Shown here in pieces: positions 23,139 to 33,208 of a stretch of DNA of 64,000 nucleotides (position 1 is the first letter of the stretch; every line of letters begins with the position of its first letter). The notes below the pieces were generated by a model. It was given only the letters and a program-made list of their open reading frames with translations, made no database searches and was not told where the DNA came from. The translations under genes and the position numbers were made by a program. This DNA comes from Torreya grandis (taxonomy: Eukaryota > Streptophyta > Pinopsida > Cupressales > Taxaceae): NCBI GenBank assembly GCA_037957365.1, contig JARHVA010000001.1, positions 9,492,501-9,556,500 on the forward strand, given 5' to 3'.

Positions 23139-25703
23139 TTAGTGAAGGGGAGAGAGGGATAGGGAATGGTCACGGGGTAGTGGGTTTCTGAGACTGTAAA
23201 AAAATAAATTATTACATTTTGGAGATGGCAGCCAAGGCTGGGAATTGACGCGCTGTAGTAGTAGTGGTCTTTGTTTTTCTTTCTTTCTTTCTGGTTTTTT
23301 TTTTTTTTACCCGGTTTTTTAATTATTTATTTAAATATATAAAAATATAATGAATGTTAATATTAATAAGGGTTTTGGATTAAAATAGTTTATGAAATAA
23401 TAAAAATGAATAAGATGTAATCTATTTTTATGTTTTGAGATTCTATATATGTAATAGTTAAAAAATTTGCCAGATTATTAATAATTATAGATTTAATAGT
23501 TTTTATATTATATTTTTTTCATTTAAATTGTTAAGTTTATATATAAATATAATAAATATCTATTTGTGTGGTTAAATTATTTAGTATTGACAATATTTTT
23601 CCATGATTTATAAATTGTAAATTATATTAATTTTCCAAAAAATGTGTGTATTAATAAAATGTATGTATTGATTTAGAACGATTTATGTTTGTTATGAGAG
23701 TATAACATTTAAGCTATTTGAATTTTTTGGTATAAGAGGATTAGTTCAAAGTATATTTGAAATTTTAATATATATCTTGATACATGTGTTGAGATATTGG
23801 TATTACTTTGAAGGATATGATTGTCAAGAATATTTTTTAGGTTGAATTGATTATTAAAGAATTGGACAAATATAAAAAAGAGTCCAACGATACAATCGCA
23901 TATTATTTAATTATTTGAGTACATGAAGAGACGGAGTGGATTGACTTGTAATTTATCCACAATACCACGATGCACTTTGATGACATACATTATTCAATAA
24001 ATGATAACAGAATACTTGTTTATTGTGTTTATTGTTAAGTAATTTGACATGCTTAACATTTAATTAATATTTTAAAAAAATTTGAAATAAATTTTTTGCT
24101 AGAATGCATTGAATTAAATATTATTCACAATAAAAAATAATTAATGACATAAATGGTTATAATAAAAAATGAATATAATAATTAATGATGGGATGAGTTG
24201 TCATAGTCATTGATTGTTCATGATATGAACATAAAAACATTCTCAAAAAAAATCTTTGAAAATATTTTAAAATTAATATACAAAATATTAACAAAAATTT
24301 GATAATTATTAATATAATATTATTTCTAACTATTTAATTGGTTTAAAAAATACAAAGTAATTGCTAAATGATTGTTATAGTCTCATGTTTGATAAGGACT
24401 AATAAGAGTAAGAGTATTTTTTTATAATCCATGGTGAATAAATAAAAATTGTTTTTTAATATGATTGGGTGAAACTTTTTGGATCCATGTCATATTTAAT
24501 AAACCATCATTAAAATGAGAATATTAATATGATGAGAAAAATTGTAATTGACAAGGTTTCAAAAGAGGTCACGAGAGTTCTATTTTAAAGTAGAAGCTTA
24601 AGAAGAAAAAATATAAAAAAGAAACAATAGAACTTCCCCTCCAAGTCACTAAAATGTTCAAGGGTTCAAAATGTCACCAAAATTTAAAGAATGTGATCCA
24701 GCGTAACATTGAACCCTAGTGACAAGCAATCTTTTTGATGTTTGTAATTTGAATGTTTCAACTATACTTTCTTTTTTACTAGGATAAAGACTCCAGATGT
24801 TGAGCATGTTTTAATTATGAAACTACGAATTGTTAACTTTGGACACATTGATTCAACATATTTGTCTCAGTGCATTATTTTTTATATCTAAATTATAAAC
24901 AAATTTAATTATGGTTCTGTATAAGAATGTAGTATTTACAACATGTTGACATTTGATAATAATAGATGTATCCAAAAATACATTAAATATAAAAATGAAT
25001 ATATTTTAAAACACTAAAAATGTGTTTGGCCATTCATTTAAAGTGACAAGTTGCAAAAAGTAAGTGTCAACATTCATTGATAAAGTATTGATTTATATAA
25101 CCATAATAATTGTACATATATATGACCGTTTATGAAGTAATTTGATCCCAAGATCCAACTTCCCTAGTTTCACCTACTTGGACATTTATGTACAACTATT
25201 ATGCCTTCAACTCTATTAAAGTTGTGCAAAAAAATATTAAGGTTCCCCATTTTTCAAAAAATCTAGAATTGAAACATATTTTGAAAAATCCCACCAAATT
25301 TTTAGTAATCCCTCTAATTCCAATGATATCAACAAAAATTTGAATTTGCATTTTTATAAAATGTTATAAATAGGAGTTATGAGGATGTCCAATGGTTTCA
25401 AACAATTCCTACATACTAGATATTCAACCACGATATAGATTAGAGATTCAAACTACTAAATTAATATAAATTCATTGTTGGATGGATTGACAGTGGTTCT
25501 AACAAATTTTAAAATATATATAGAAAATGCTTTGCTCATCATAGATTATAGAAACTCTTTGCTCATCATTCATTAGAAATGTTTGTATGTATCATTTATT
25601 TTATAGCTCATTACCTAGAGTAAATAATACCCTGTCACTTTTGCACTATTTATTGTGGGGATTTGAAAAGGATTCTGAAGCCCCAAACCTCCCTTATATT
25701 TTG
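23139..25703. other. Former upstream region of the SMXL copy, then AT-rich intergenic DNA
   Basis: The first ~170 bp keep CpG and include a TTTTTTACAG acceptor-like site on the minus strand, perhaps the edge of another lost intron. From ~23,300 the sequence is very AT-rich with homopolymer runs. I see no genes or clear element ends up to 25,703. Confidence 0.5.
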
Positions 25704-25708
25704 GTGTG

Positions 25709-27061
25709 TGTAGATGATATTTATGGATTATATAGTACCTCAGTCTTGTATACTTGGTAAACTCAGACCTTAGCTATTTTTTCCAATTCTAGATCTTTTC
25801 TACTTTCACAAGTCTCGTATCTACTTTATCTTGTGTCCCTTGGCCTATATCTCTTAGTCTGACTAGTCTTATATTGATGATCTAGGGTTTTTATCTTGTC
25901 CAAAATGCTTAAAATTTACTTATCTTCCATCTCTATAAGTTTTGAACATGTACCTACTTTCATGCTCCCTTTACACTAACATCTGGGACAAACACTAGCA
26001 TTAATGTTAGTGTCATAACCTGACGTAAGTGTACAGTGCCCTAAAGTCATCTAATTTGTAAATAAAATGTATCCTAATAGTTGGTCTAAGTGCTTTAATG
26101 CAAATTATTACTCCAAAGGGATTGATTTAAATACAAGATCAACATTCATTCATTCCTCACCTAACAACACTTAACAAATACCAAAAGAAACCAAGGTAAC
26201 TTGTCAAAAACACTCTGTCAAGCATTCAATTGAATAAAGCTTCCCTATTTACACACCAGTCATAGGTATAACACATATAAAAATTTGAATTACTAAAGGA
26301 GCAACCCAAGAGCCTAATTTTCCAAGTTACAAGCTAAGTCACTATTATACTTACTTTGCACAATATTGCATGATTCACACACAAGCCAACACGTAGGGGA
26401 AAACTACATGAGTCTAAGGCCCTCTTTTGGAGTATTAGCTATGTAAGCAGTGTCCACTACTAGTGAGGTCTTTGAGGTCAGGTCAACATTGTGTGCCCAC
26501 TAACCCATTTACCCCAAGATCACCATGATGATGAAGAACTAGGTTTTTGTAAATTCAAGAGAAGTGACAATCCATGACCCAGATTTGAATGCACTAGAGC
26601 AAAGGTGAAGTCAAACCCAAAAGTATATAAGTGGTCACATCTTTTTTCGTCAAGTATTTCGTACATGACACTTACATCAAACCCAGACATGAGCATTGAC
26701 ACAACCATTCCACGCTGATGTTAGTGTCTAGAGTGCCAGAAACATCATATCTAAAATCTGACGACTGTTCTAGAATTATCTTCCATCTTATTTCCTATAT
26801 GTCCCAAATCCAATACTGTGTTAGCATCAAGTCCAACTAAGGATATTACTTATTTGTCATTTCCATGCATAGCTTAGCTATACTTTCTATATTTAATCTA
26901 TACTCAACATTATAAATTTAGTGTATGGTTATATCTAAGTTTAGCACCTAATTAACCCACTGTAGATATGATTATCACCCTTGTGCATTGTCATTTCTAT
27001 ATTCTTAACTTTTATATTAAAAAGGATAGGATATCTCCTTTATCCATTTTAGAGTTAAACA
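25709..27061 (+). repeat. 5' LTR of element 2
   Basis: 1,353 bp, TGTAGATG...TTAAACA. TATA-like TTTAAATAC at 26,126, conserved core at 26,400-26,452. Confidence 0.85.
26126..26134 (+). promoter_or_regulatory. TATA box of element 2 LTR
   Basis: TTTAAATAC here. The 3' LTR copy reads TATAAATAC at 37,636, followed in both by AAGATCAAC and a CATTCATTC start-site-like run. Confidence 0.6.
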
Positions 27062-27073
27062 TTTGGTGAACCC
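27062..27073 (+). other. Primer-binding site of element 2
   Basis: TTTGGTGAACCC directly after the LTR end. Same start as in element 4 and the 14-16 kb element. I do not name the tRNA. Confidence 0.75.
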
Positions 27074-27360
27074 AATCTTTGAACATCAAACCCTAGGTCA
27101 ATTAGGGTTTTTAATTTTTCTATTTCTCATTACAAATTGCTATAATTTTACAATAATGTTTGCCATGGACATCTATGTAAATTATTTCATGGTTCAATAC
27201 CTCATAGTTATGGTTTGCTACATTAATTGCCTGATTTGATCCATCTAATTCATAAGAGATTCAAAACATGCATCCCAACATCCTCCTTTTTGTCTTAATG
27301 TTTACAATGAGAGGGTTTTAAAGTGGAAATAACACTTAAACTCTCTTCAAATTTTCTTTT

Positions 27361-28960
27361 GTAATGCCACAAAGATAGTATCTAGACGTCAACGTGCATA
27401 TGCTCAATCATTCATTATACCTAAGTCTTATTCAAATGACAAATATCATCTTGCACCCATTAATCAACCACGACTTATATTGAATTTTACAGTCCATATT
27501 GGTACTACTCGAAAAGATAGGATTCCTCAACCTATCCCTCCACCTGTTAATATACAATAGGTGTCTCGTAAATCTAAGCTTGTAATCAAATCCAAGGGAT
27601 ATGACATTATTGTCCAATTGAACACTATGTTGGCAAAAATTTCAATCTTTGAGCTCTAAAGTGATCTAATGTCTACGAGGATATATTATACGAGGCATTG
27701 CATGAGACATAAGTTCCAAGTTATATTGAATACACTTATTTTGTAGATATTATGAAATATCTCAAGAACAATAACAAGTTCATCACCTTTGATCTAATAG
27801 ATTTATAATCCAAAGATATTGTTGACCAAACTTTGCCTTTGTTCATACAAGTGATAATACAAAGTAAAAGTATCAAACAAGTGCTCATTTATAATGGATC
27901 AAACCTAAATATTTGTAGCATGTAGTTCCTAACCACCATGGTTATTAACACAAACCTTATCCAAAACACAGTTATACGCATAAAATGGTTTGACAATTCA
28001 AATAACCCTCTAGTTGGTCAAATTACATTGGATGTGACCTTAGAACCAAATATGATTTCAACTATTTTTTAGGTCATGACTCAATCCTTACATTATAATT
28101 TACTTTTGGGTATAACTTGGATACATTTAGTGGAAGTTATCCCATCTACATTTTATCAATGTGTAAAATTCATATATGAGGGGACCTTATTATCCATACC
28201 TAGTGATGATGAACCATTTTAATTTTGCAAAATGATACATTTTGAAACTTAAGGCATCCCTATAGTGGTACCACCTAAATAATGCATCCCTTTTGAGCAT
28301 ATACATACATATTAAATAGGTGATTCAAGTACAATGGATCCTTTCTCTCTAGATACAAATAAGGCACTAAAATTTGAGGTATACATACATATACATAAGG
28401 AAAAAGAATCATTACCAAAATAACTAGTAAAACTATAAGAGCCTCTAGCATTTGAGCTTCCTTTATCAGTCAATATTGAGAAAAAAGATGGCCATGTTTT
28501 AGATTATTATGACAGTGATGATGATACAGCCTATGGTATGATAAATGAGAGAATGTGAAACTTAAAATTGATCCACTTGATGGGACCTAACACATATAAG
28601 CTAAAGCCAATCATATAAAATACATAATTGAATCCAAATAAGGGAAAATAAAAATAGTAGATGAGCACATAAATGCTTGTTAATCCATACATCCCTCTTG
28701 GCTGAAAACATTGAGTCAACCTTATAAAGTTTAAATGCAAATTCATCATGTGAAAATGTGGAATCTTCTCAAAAGGATTCAAAACAATTTTTATAGATCA
28801 CAGCACAGAAAGGTATTTCCTTTTATCATGAACATAAATCAATACGTATTCCAAATGATAACATTACTTCTTCTACTACACATACAAAACCTGAGGAGGA
28901 ACATGTTATGTACCTTTTCAACCTATCCAATCATGATGCAAACAATGTAAAAGATCCAAC
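27361..28960 (+). pseudogene. Pre-protease, protease and tail of element 2
   Basis: A-K-I-S-I-F-E-L at ~27,630 followed by a degenerate Y-E-A-L-H-E-T is the segment that precedes protease in many plant gypsy polyproteins. Protease follows at ~27,880-28,220: V-L-I-Y-N-G-S-N-L-N-I-C-S (active site D-N-G read as Y-N-G), V-G-Q-I-T-L-D-V-T, N-L-L-L-G, W-I-H, V-I-P-S-T-F-Y-Q. The tail contains D-Y-Y-D-S-D-D-D-T-A-Y and ends near 28,950 with P-E-E-E-H-V-M-Y-L-F-N-L-S-N, which matches the tail of element 4. The gag core seems deleted. No RT follows. Confidence 0.7.
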
Positions 28961-30064
28961 TTAAGGTTGTCAGGCACCAAGTGGGGAGATACCTATGACT
29001 ATCCATTAGATGAGATCATAGCGTAGTCTCTTCAAATATTTCAAAAATACCAAAAAAATCAAAAGCATTCAAAACTCCAAAAACACTTTTAGAACCTACA
29101 TGTTCTATTAGTTCCTTGGCATCTATGTGTTAGTTATATGTTGATGGATGGCATACTTAGTTACTCCTACATACACATGTGTTCCATAATTATACTTGAG
29201 TGTGATATAGGCATACACGATACATAATCTATTCTTATTTTAGATGTTGGGCCTTCCCTCTAGTCATGTCATGTAGACATTAAGGGCATCCATTTGTTTG
29301 ATATTGATACACATAGGTTATATCATTTGATGCTCACTTTATATTATCATGTTTGAGCTTACATATATACTTACATGTGCCTTTATCCATGATTATATCT
29401 TACACGGGGTACTTGATATGCTATACACTTGACATTTTTTCTTAACACACTTGATCCATGGGCTACTACGACATGTTTATGCCAGTTATTTATGTTTTAC
29501 TTTATGCACTTCCTTGAGTGTCTTGCCTTGCTATTGTATTCCTTGTTTGAGTATTTAAATATGCTCCTTTGCTTATGGCCCATGTGCTTATGTATGCTTT
29601 CATTGACATTTGTATATATAATTGTTTATTGTATATATATTTGAATATGTCATCCTTACTTTTGTGGACATTCGATTAAGTCATGTCTTTTGAATTATGT
29701 GGCATTTGAACATGCCCCTTATTTGTGGTCTCTTTGAACCATTTTCTTTTGACTTAATTTTAATTTCTTGTGTGTGTGTTCTTATTTTCTTATTGAGCTT
29801 GTATTTTTACTATCTAGATGTTGCCATGATTTTATCATGCATCTTAGGCCTTCATGTGAGCACATTGGTTCTATGTACTTCAATGTTATATCTAATTAAA
29901 CAAGTTCCTTCTATATGCTACATGGTTATATTTACAAATATGCAATTGTATTATCCATTTGAGGTGAGGTAAGTACCAGTTCTTATCTTTCCCTCACCTT
30001 AAAAGGTGAATATTAGTCGAGGCATGTCATAGAGGCATGTTCTCCACATGTTGACCATTTTTGG
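28961..30064 (+). other. 3' UTR-like region of element 2
   Basis: It starts with an A-rich tract (ATACCAAAAAAATCAAAA at ~29,050) found after the coding region of four elements here. The rest has diverged interspersed repeats around GCATTTGAACATG (e.g. 29,700) and GAGGCATGTCATAGAGG (~30,018). The open frames at 29,429-29,972 are Cys/Leu/Tyr-rich products of this repeat DNA, not genes. Confidence 0.5.
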
Positions 30065-30264
30065 TGTAACAAGCCAAAATCGGTCCCCTTCTTCCTCCGT
30101 TGTTTTAGGCCAATTCATTTCTTTTGATTTTGCACAAGTCCTGGATATCTAAGGACTCAACAGGTGTAATCTTTGACAGATGGACCAGTTTAGAGAATGC
30201 AAGGTTTTGCAAAAGCTTTTTTTGGACTCTTGTCTGAAGAAATTCATAGAGAAAGAGAGCTAAA

Positions 30265-30765
30265 ATGGTTCAGAAGACATTTTTCCTTAAGGTTGGAAGA
30301 GTGGTTCAACGGCATAATCTTCCTAAGAGTTAGCGCCTTTGAACCATTGAACAAGTTCAATTCAGGTTCAATCGGCTAGGTTCAGTGCTTAGTTCATCGA
30401 CAAAGTTCAACGCCCGATTCAACGCGCTTGGTTCAATTGCAGTTGGTTCAATCGGTGGGTTCAGCGAGTTAGTTCAATTTTTGGTTCAATAAATTGGTTT
30501 AATTACTTGGTTCAAACACGTCGGTTCAATGCCTTAAGTTCATCGTTTGGTTCAAACATGCAGTTCAGTGCTTGGTTCAATTGCCTTGGTTCAATCAGCT
30601 CAGCGTGCAGTGTTGAACCGTTGAACCAGTTCAATGAATGGTTCAAAGTGAATGGTTCAATTTCCTTGGTTCAATCAGCTCGGTGCGCATTGTTGAACCA
30701 TTAAACCGATTGAATCATTGAACCAATTTTTGGTTCAATGGGTTAGTTCAACGGCTTGGTTCAAA
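30265..30765 (+). repeat. GGTTCAA interspersed array
   Basis: About 26 copies of (G/A)GTTCA, mostly TTGGTTCAA(T/A), in ~500 bp with irregular 12-30-bp spacing. Several copies are inverted (TTGAACC). Direct and inverted copies form short dyads such as GTTGAACCATT. Confidence 0.85.
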
Positions 30766-30864
30766 AGGGGCATCCCAAAGCCGAAGGATAGGAGCCCTTG
30801 TGGAGGTCAAGAAACATTTCAAAGGCAGCCAAAGGGGAATTTTTTGGGATTTTTGCTTAAGTTA

Positions 30865-30897
30865 GAATTCCTTCAGACTTTTTGTCTGAAGGAATTC
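30865..30897. other. Perfect 14-bp-stem hairpin
   Basis: GAATTCCTTCAGAC, then TTTTT, then GTCTGAAGGAATTC. Variants of the arm (GTCTGAAGAAATTC at ~30,233, GTCCGAAGAAATTC at ~30,911) flank it. Confidence 0.85.
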
Positions 30898-32162
30898 CTT
30901 TAAATAAAAGGTCCGAAGAAATTCACAAGAAGGCCGTAGTTCAAAGACCCAAAGTAAGAAGCCCGCCCGAAGGGTATGTACCCTTGCGGAGGGTTCTCAC
31001 CGAGAAGGAGGACTTTTCTCAAGAAGCCGAAGGGTCTTTTCCCCTCTGGGAAGGATCAATAAAGGGAGTCGAAGCAGCCAATTCCTGTAAATTTTTATCT
31101 GCGAGAAAAAAGCCTGAAGCAAAAAACCTGAGGGAAAGGCTCGCCGAAAAGACCCGACTGAATTTTGCCAAGGACAGTGACATCCTGAAAGCTATCAAAT
31201 TTAAGCAAATGGACTAGCCATTGTTTCCAATTTCAAGGTGACGGCTGCACAAACATCAAATTTAAGGCAGTGAAATAGCCATTGGTTTTTAAATACTTAC
31301 GCGCCAACCATGGAGAGAGCCCAAGGAATGCAGTGACCTACTAGAAGATCACCCCCGAGGGCTGAAGGAGTAGAAGAAGACAAAGTAGGAAAAGGACAAA
31401 ATCCCAGAGAACAAAGAGAGAAATGCCAAGTATAAGAACAGGCAGACAGCCCAAGTGGCAAAGGGAGGCACCGATTCAAGAAGTTACTCTAGCAGGTGAT
31501 ACAATGCCCATGAATTAATTACTAGGAGGCACAAACAACTAGCAGTGCAACCCATTTTCTTAATTTTGCATTAATGAGTAGACAAATCATGTAATCACCT
31601 TGAAGAAGTAGCCTTACAAGCAGACAAAGGGCGCAGCTCATTGATGTTTTGAGTGGCTTGCTCTTCCCAATGATAGAGGCGCAAATGGGTCATTTGTAAA
31701 AAGGGGCACCAAAAAGGCCTCCTTCCTTCCTCTATATATTCGAGAATTGTCATTTTGAAAGGGGATCTTCCACATTTGTAAGGCGAAGCCCTGGAAAAAT
31801 TTTCACCTGAAATCAATAAACACATTTTTACCTCTATGCTGGTTAGATATCTCTGCGTGTGTCTGAGTGTCAATCTGTGTTTAGTCATTGCTTCTTAATG
31901 CTTCCACAGGTTTAACACCAACACCCCTGGTCTCTATAAGGTGTCATTTTGCAGGTAATAGGGAGAGCTGTACTTAGAAGTGTAGAGATAGAATTAGCTA
32001 CTATACAGTGTGCCTTTTTATAGCACCTTTGGTGAGTCTTTGTTTCCTGTGTGTTCCATTAAGGCCTCCCTGTTAAGTTCCTGTAACCTGGTCCTTCTGC
32101 CATTCTGAAGTGTATGTATGTGTTTGTCTGATTTCAAGTGTGAGTGTGAGAAGGTCGAATCA

Positions 32163-32436
32163 TTTTTGGTGCATCACCTCTTGAGAGTAGATTTTGTTTT
32201 CTATAATCCTTCTCCCTTTCCACCCCCCCATTATATACCTACATACCTGTATTAGCACTTATTGAAACAACTCAAATGCATCAAAGGGAGCTAGCCCTTA
32301 CCTAGAGACTCTCCCCTCCAGCTTCGCCAGTCCCACAGGTGAGAGGGGAGTTTCCATTGTTGCGGGTGGAAAGGCAGGAGCTTGGCCTCCTGCCTCGGGT
32401 GCAATCCACTGCGTCAACACCACACTTGATACATTT
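32163..32436 (+). other. GC-rich tail of the inserted sequence
   Basis: Not like the host element. Contains a perfect 8-bp hairpin GGCAGGAG-CTTGGC-CTCCTGCC at 32,373-32,394 and a CCCCCCC run at ~32,223. Could be leader sequence after a 5' LTR. No coding assigned. Confidence 0.4.
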
Positions 32437-32439
32437 TTT

Positions 32440-32825
32440 AGATTTAGTGGGGACATGCTTTGGAAGCATGTTATCCACACTTATTAAGTATATGGTACTT
32501 ATATCAACTTTCAGATTCAGTGGGGGCATGTCATATAGGCATAGCTTCCATACATTCATAATTTTTAGATTCAGTGGGGGCATGGTTTGTAAGCATGTTC
32601 TACACACTTATTTACATTTGGCATGGTTCTTGGATTCGGTGGGGGCATGTTTTGAAAGCATGTTATCCACACCTATTCAGTATTCAACATCTCTAGATTA
32701 TAGTGGGGGCATGTTTTAGAAACATGTTCTCCAACTGGTATTTATATCAATTTTTTTAGATTCTTTCATATATAGTGGGGGCATGCTTTTGAAACATGTT
32801 TTCCACACCTACATAGTTTTTTGAA
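32440..32825 (+). repeat. Six-unit tandem array with an embedded hairpin
   Basis: Units of about 55-78 bp, each with AGATT...AGTGGGGGCATG, a short loop and an AA(A/G)CATGTT(C/A)TCCACAC half. CATGC-TTTGGA-AGCATG can fold. A further partial unit lies at ~30,018-30,050, left of the GC-rich insertion, so the insertion split the array. Confidence 0.75.
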
Positions 32826-32909
32826 TTGGCCAAAGCACACAATTATATGATTTAGATTCACAATTATAATAAAATTCTATACATTGGTACCATTGTTATA
32901 CACAATTTC

Positions 32910-33208
32910 TATCAGATGACTCTAAGAGCTCTAAACATCACAGAATGTACAAAAACCTTAGGAGTAGGTGATAACAATATGCAAATAAAAAATGAGCTTC
33001 ATAAATGTCTATTAGCTTATGCATCAATCAAAAAGTACAAAGGAAGTATATTATATAGTGAGATATTAGGTTACTAGAAAGCTAACAACTCAACTCACAA
33101 TTAGAAAACACATAAAGTGTATTTCCCCTAATGACCTTAACAACCCTATGTAAGTTGACTAATAACCATGTAGGTAAAACCAAAAGGTGTAAAAAGCCTA
33201 CACTAACA
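32910..33208 (-). repeat. 3' LTR of the Copia-like element
   Basis: 299 bp, minus-strand start TGTTAGTGTAGGC. The adjoining minus-strand tract CATGGGGG may be its polypurine tract. Confidence 0.8.

Larger units (their letters stand above)
30065..32162 (+). mobile_element. GC-richer LTR-like insertion (solo LTR or truncated element)
   Basis: Begins TGTAACAAGCC and ends GAATCA, ~2.1 kb. Inside: a GGTTCAA array, a TATA-like TCTATATATT at 31,731, AATAAA at 31,815, and long stretches much richer in G, C and CpG than the neighbours. TTTTTGG lies on both sides (30,058-30,064 and 32,163-32,169). Seven bases is longer than the usual 4-6-bp TSD, so the ends may be off. Similar GC-rich sequence continues to ~32,430, so this could be a 5' LTR with a stub of interior. 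The open frames here are not recognised. Confidence 0.55.

Noticed and set aside
29429..29972. Hydrophobic ORFs that look like membrane proteins
   Set aside because: T-rich 3' UTR repeats of element 2 give Leu/Phe/Cys/Tyr in any frame; no motif and no conservation of the frame in elements 3 and 4.
30197..31217. Chain of plus-strand ORFs in the GC-rich insert
   Set aside because: They overlap the GGTTCAA array, a hairpin and LTR-like promoter sequence. No domain is recognisable.
32339..32719. 126-codon ORF, one of the longest in the window
   Set aside because: It runs from the GC-rich insert tail into the tandem hairpin array, two unrelated sequences, so it is chance.
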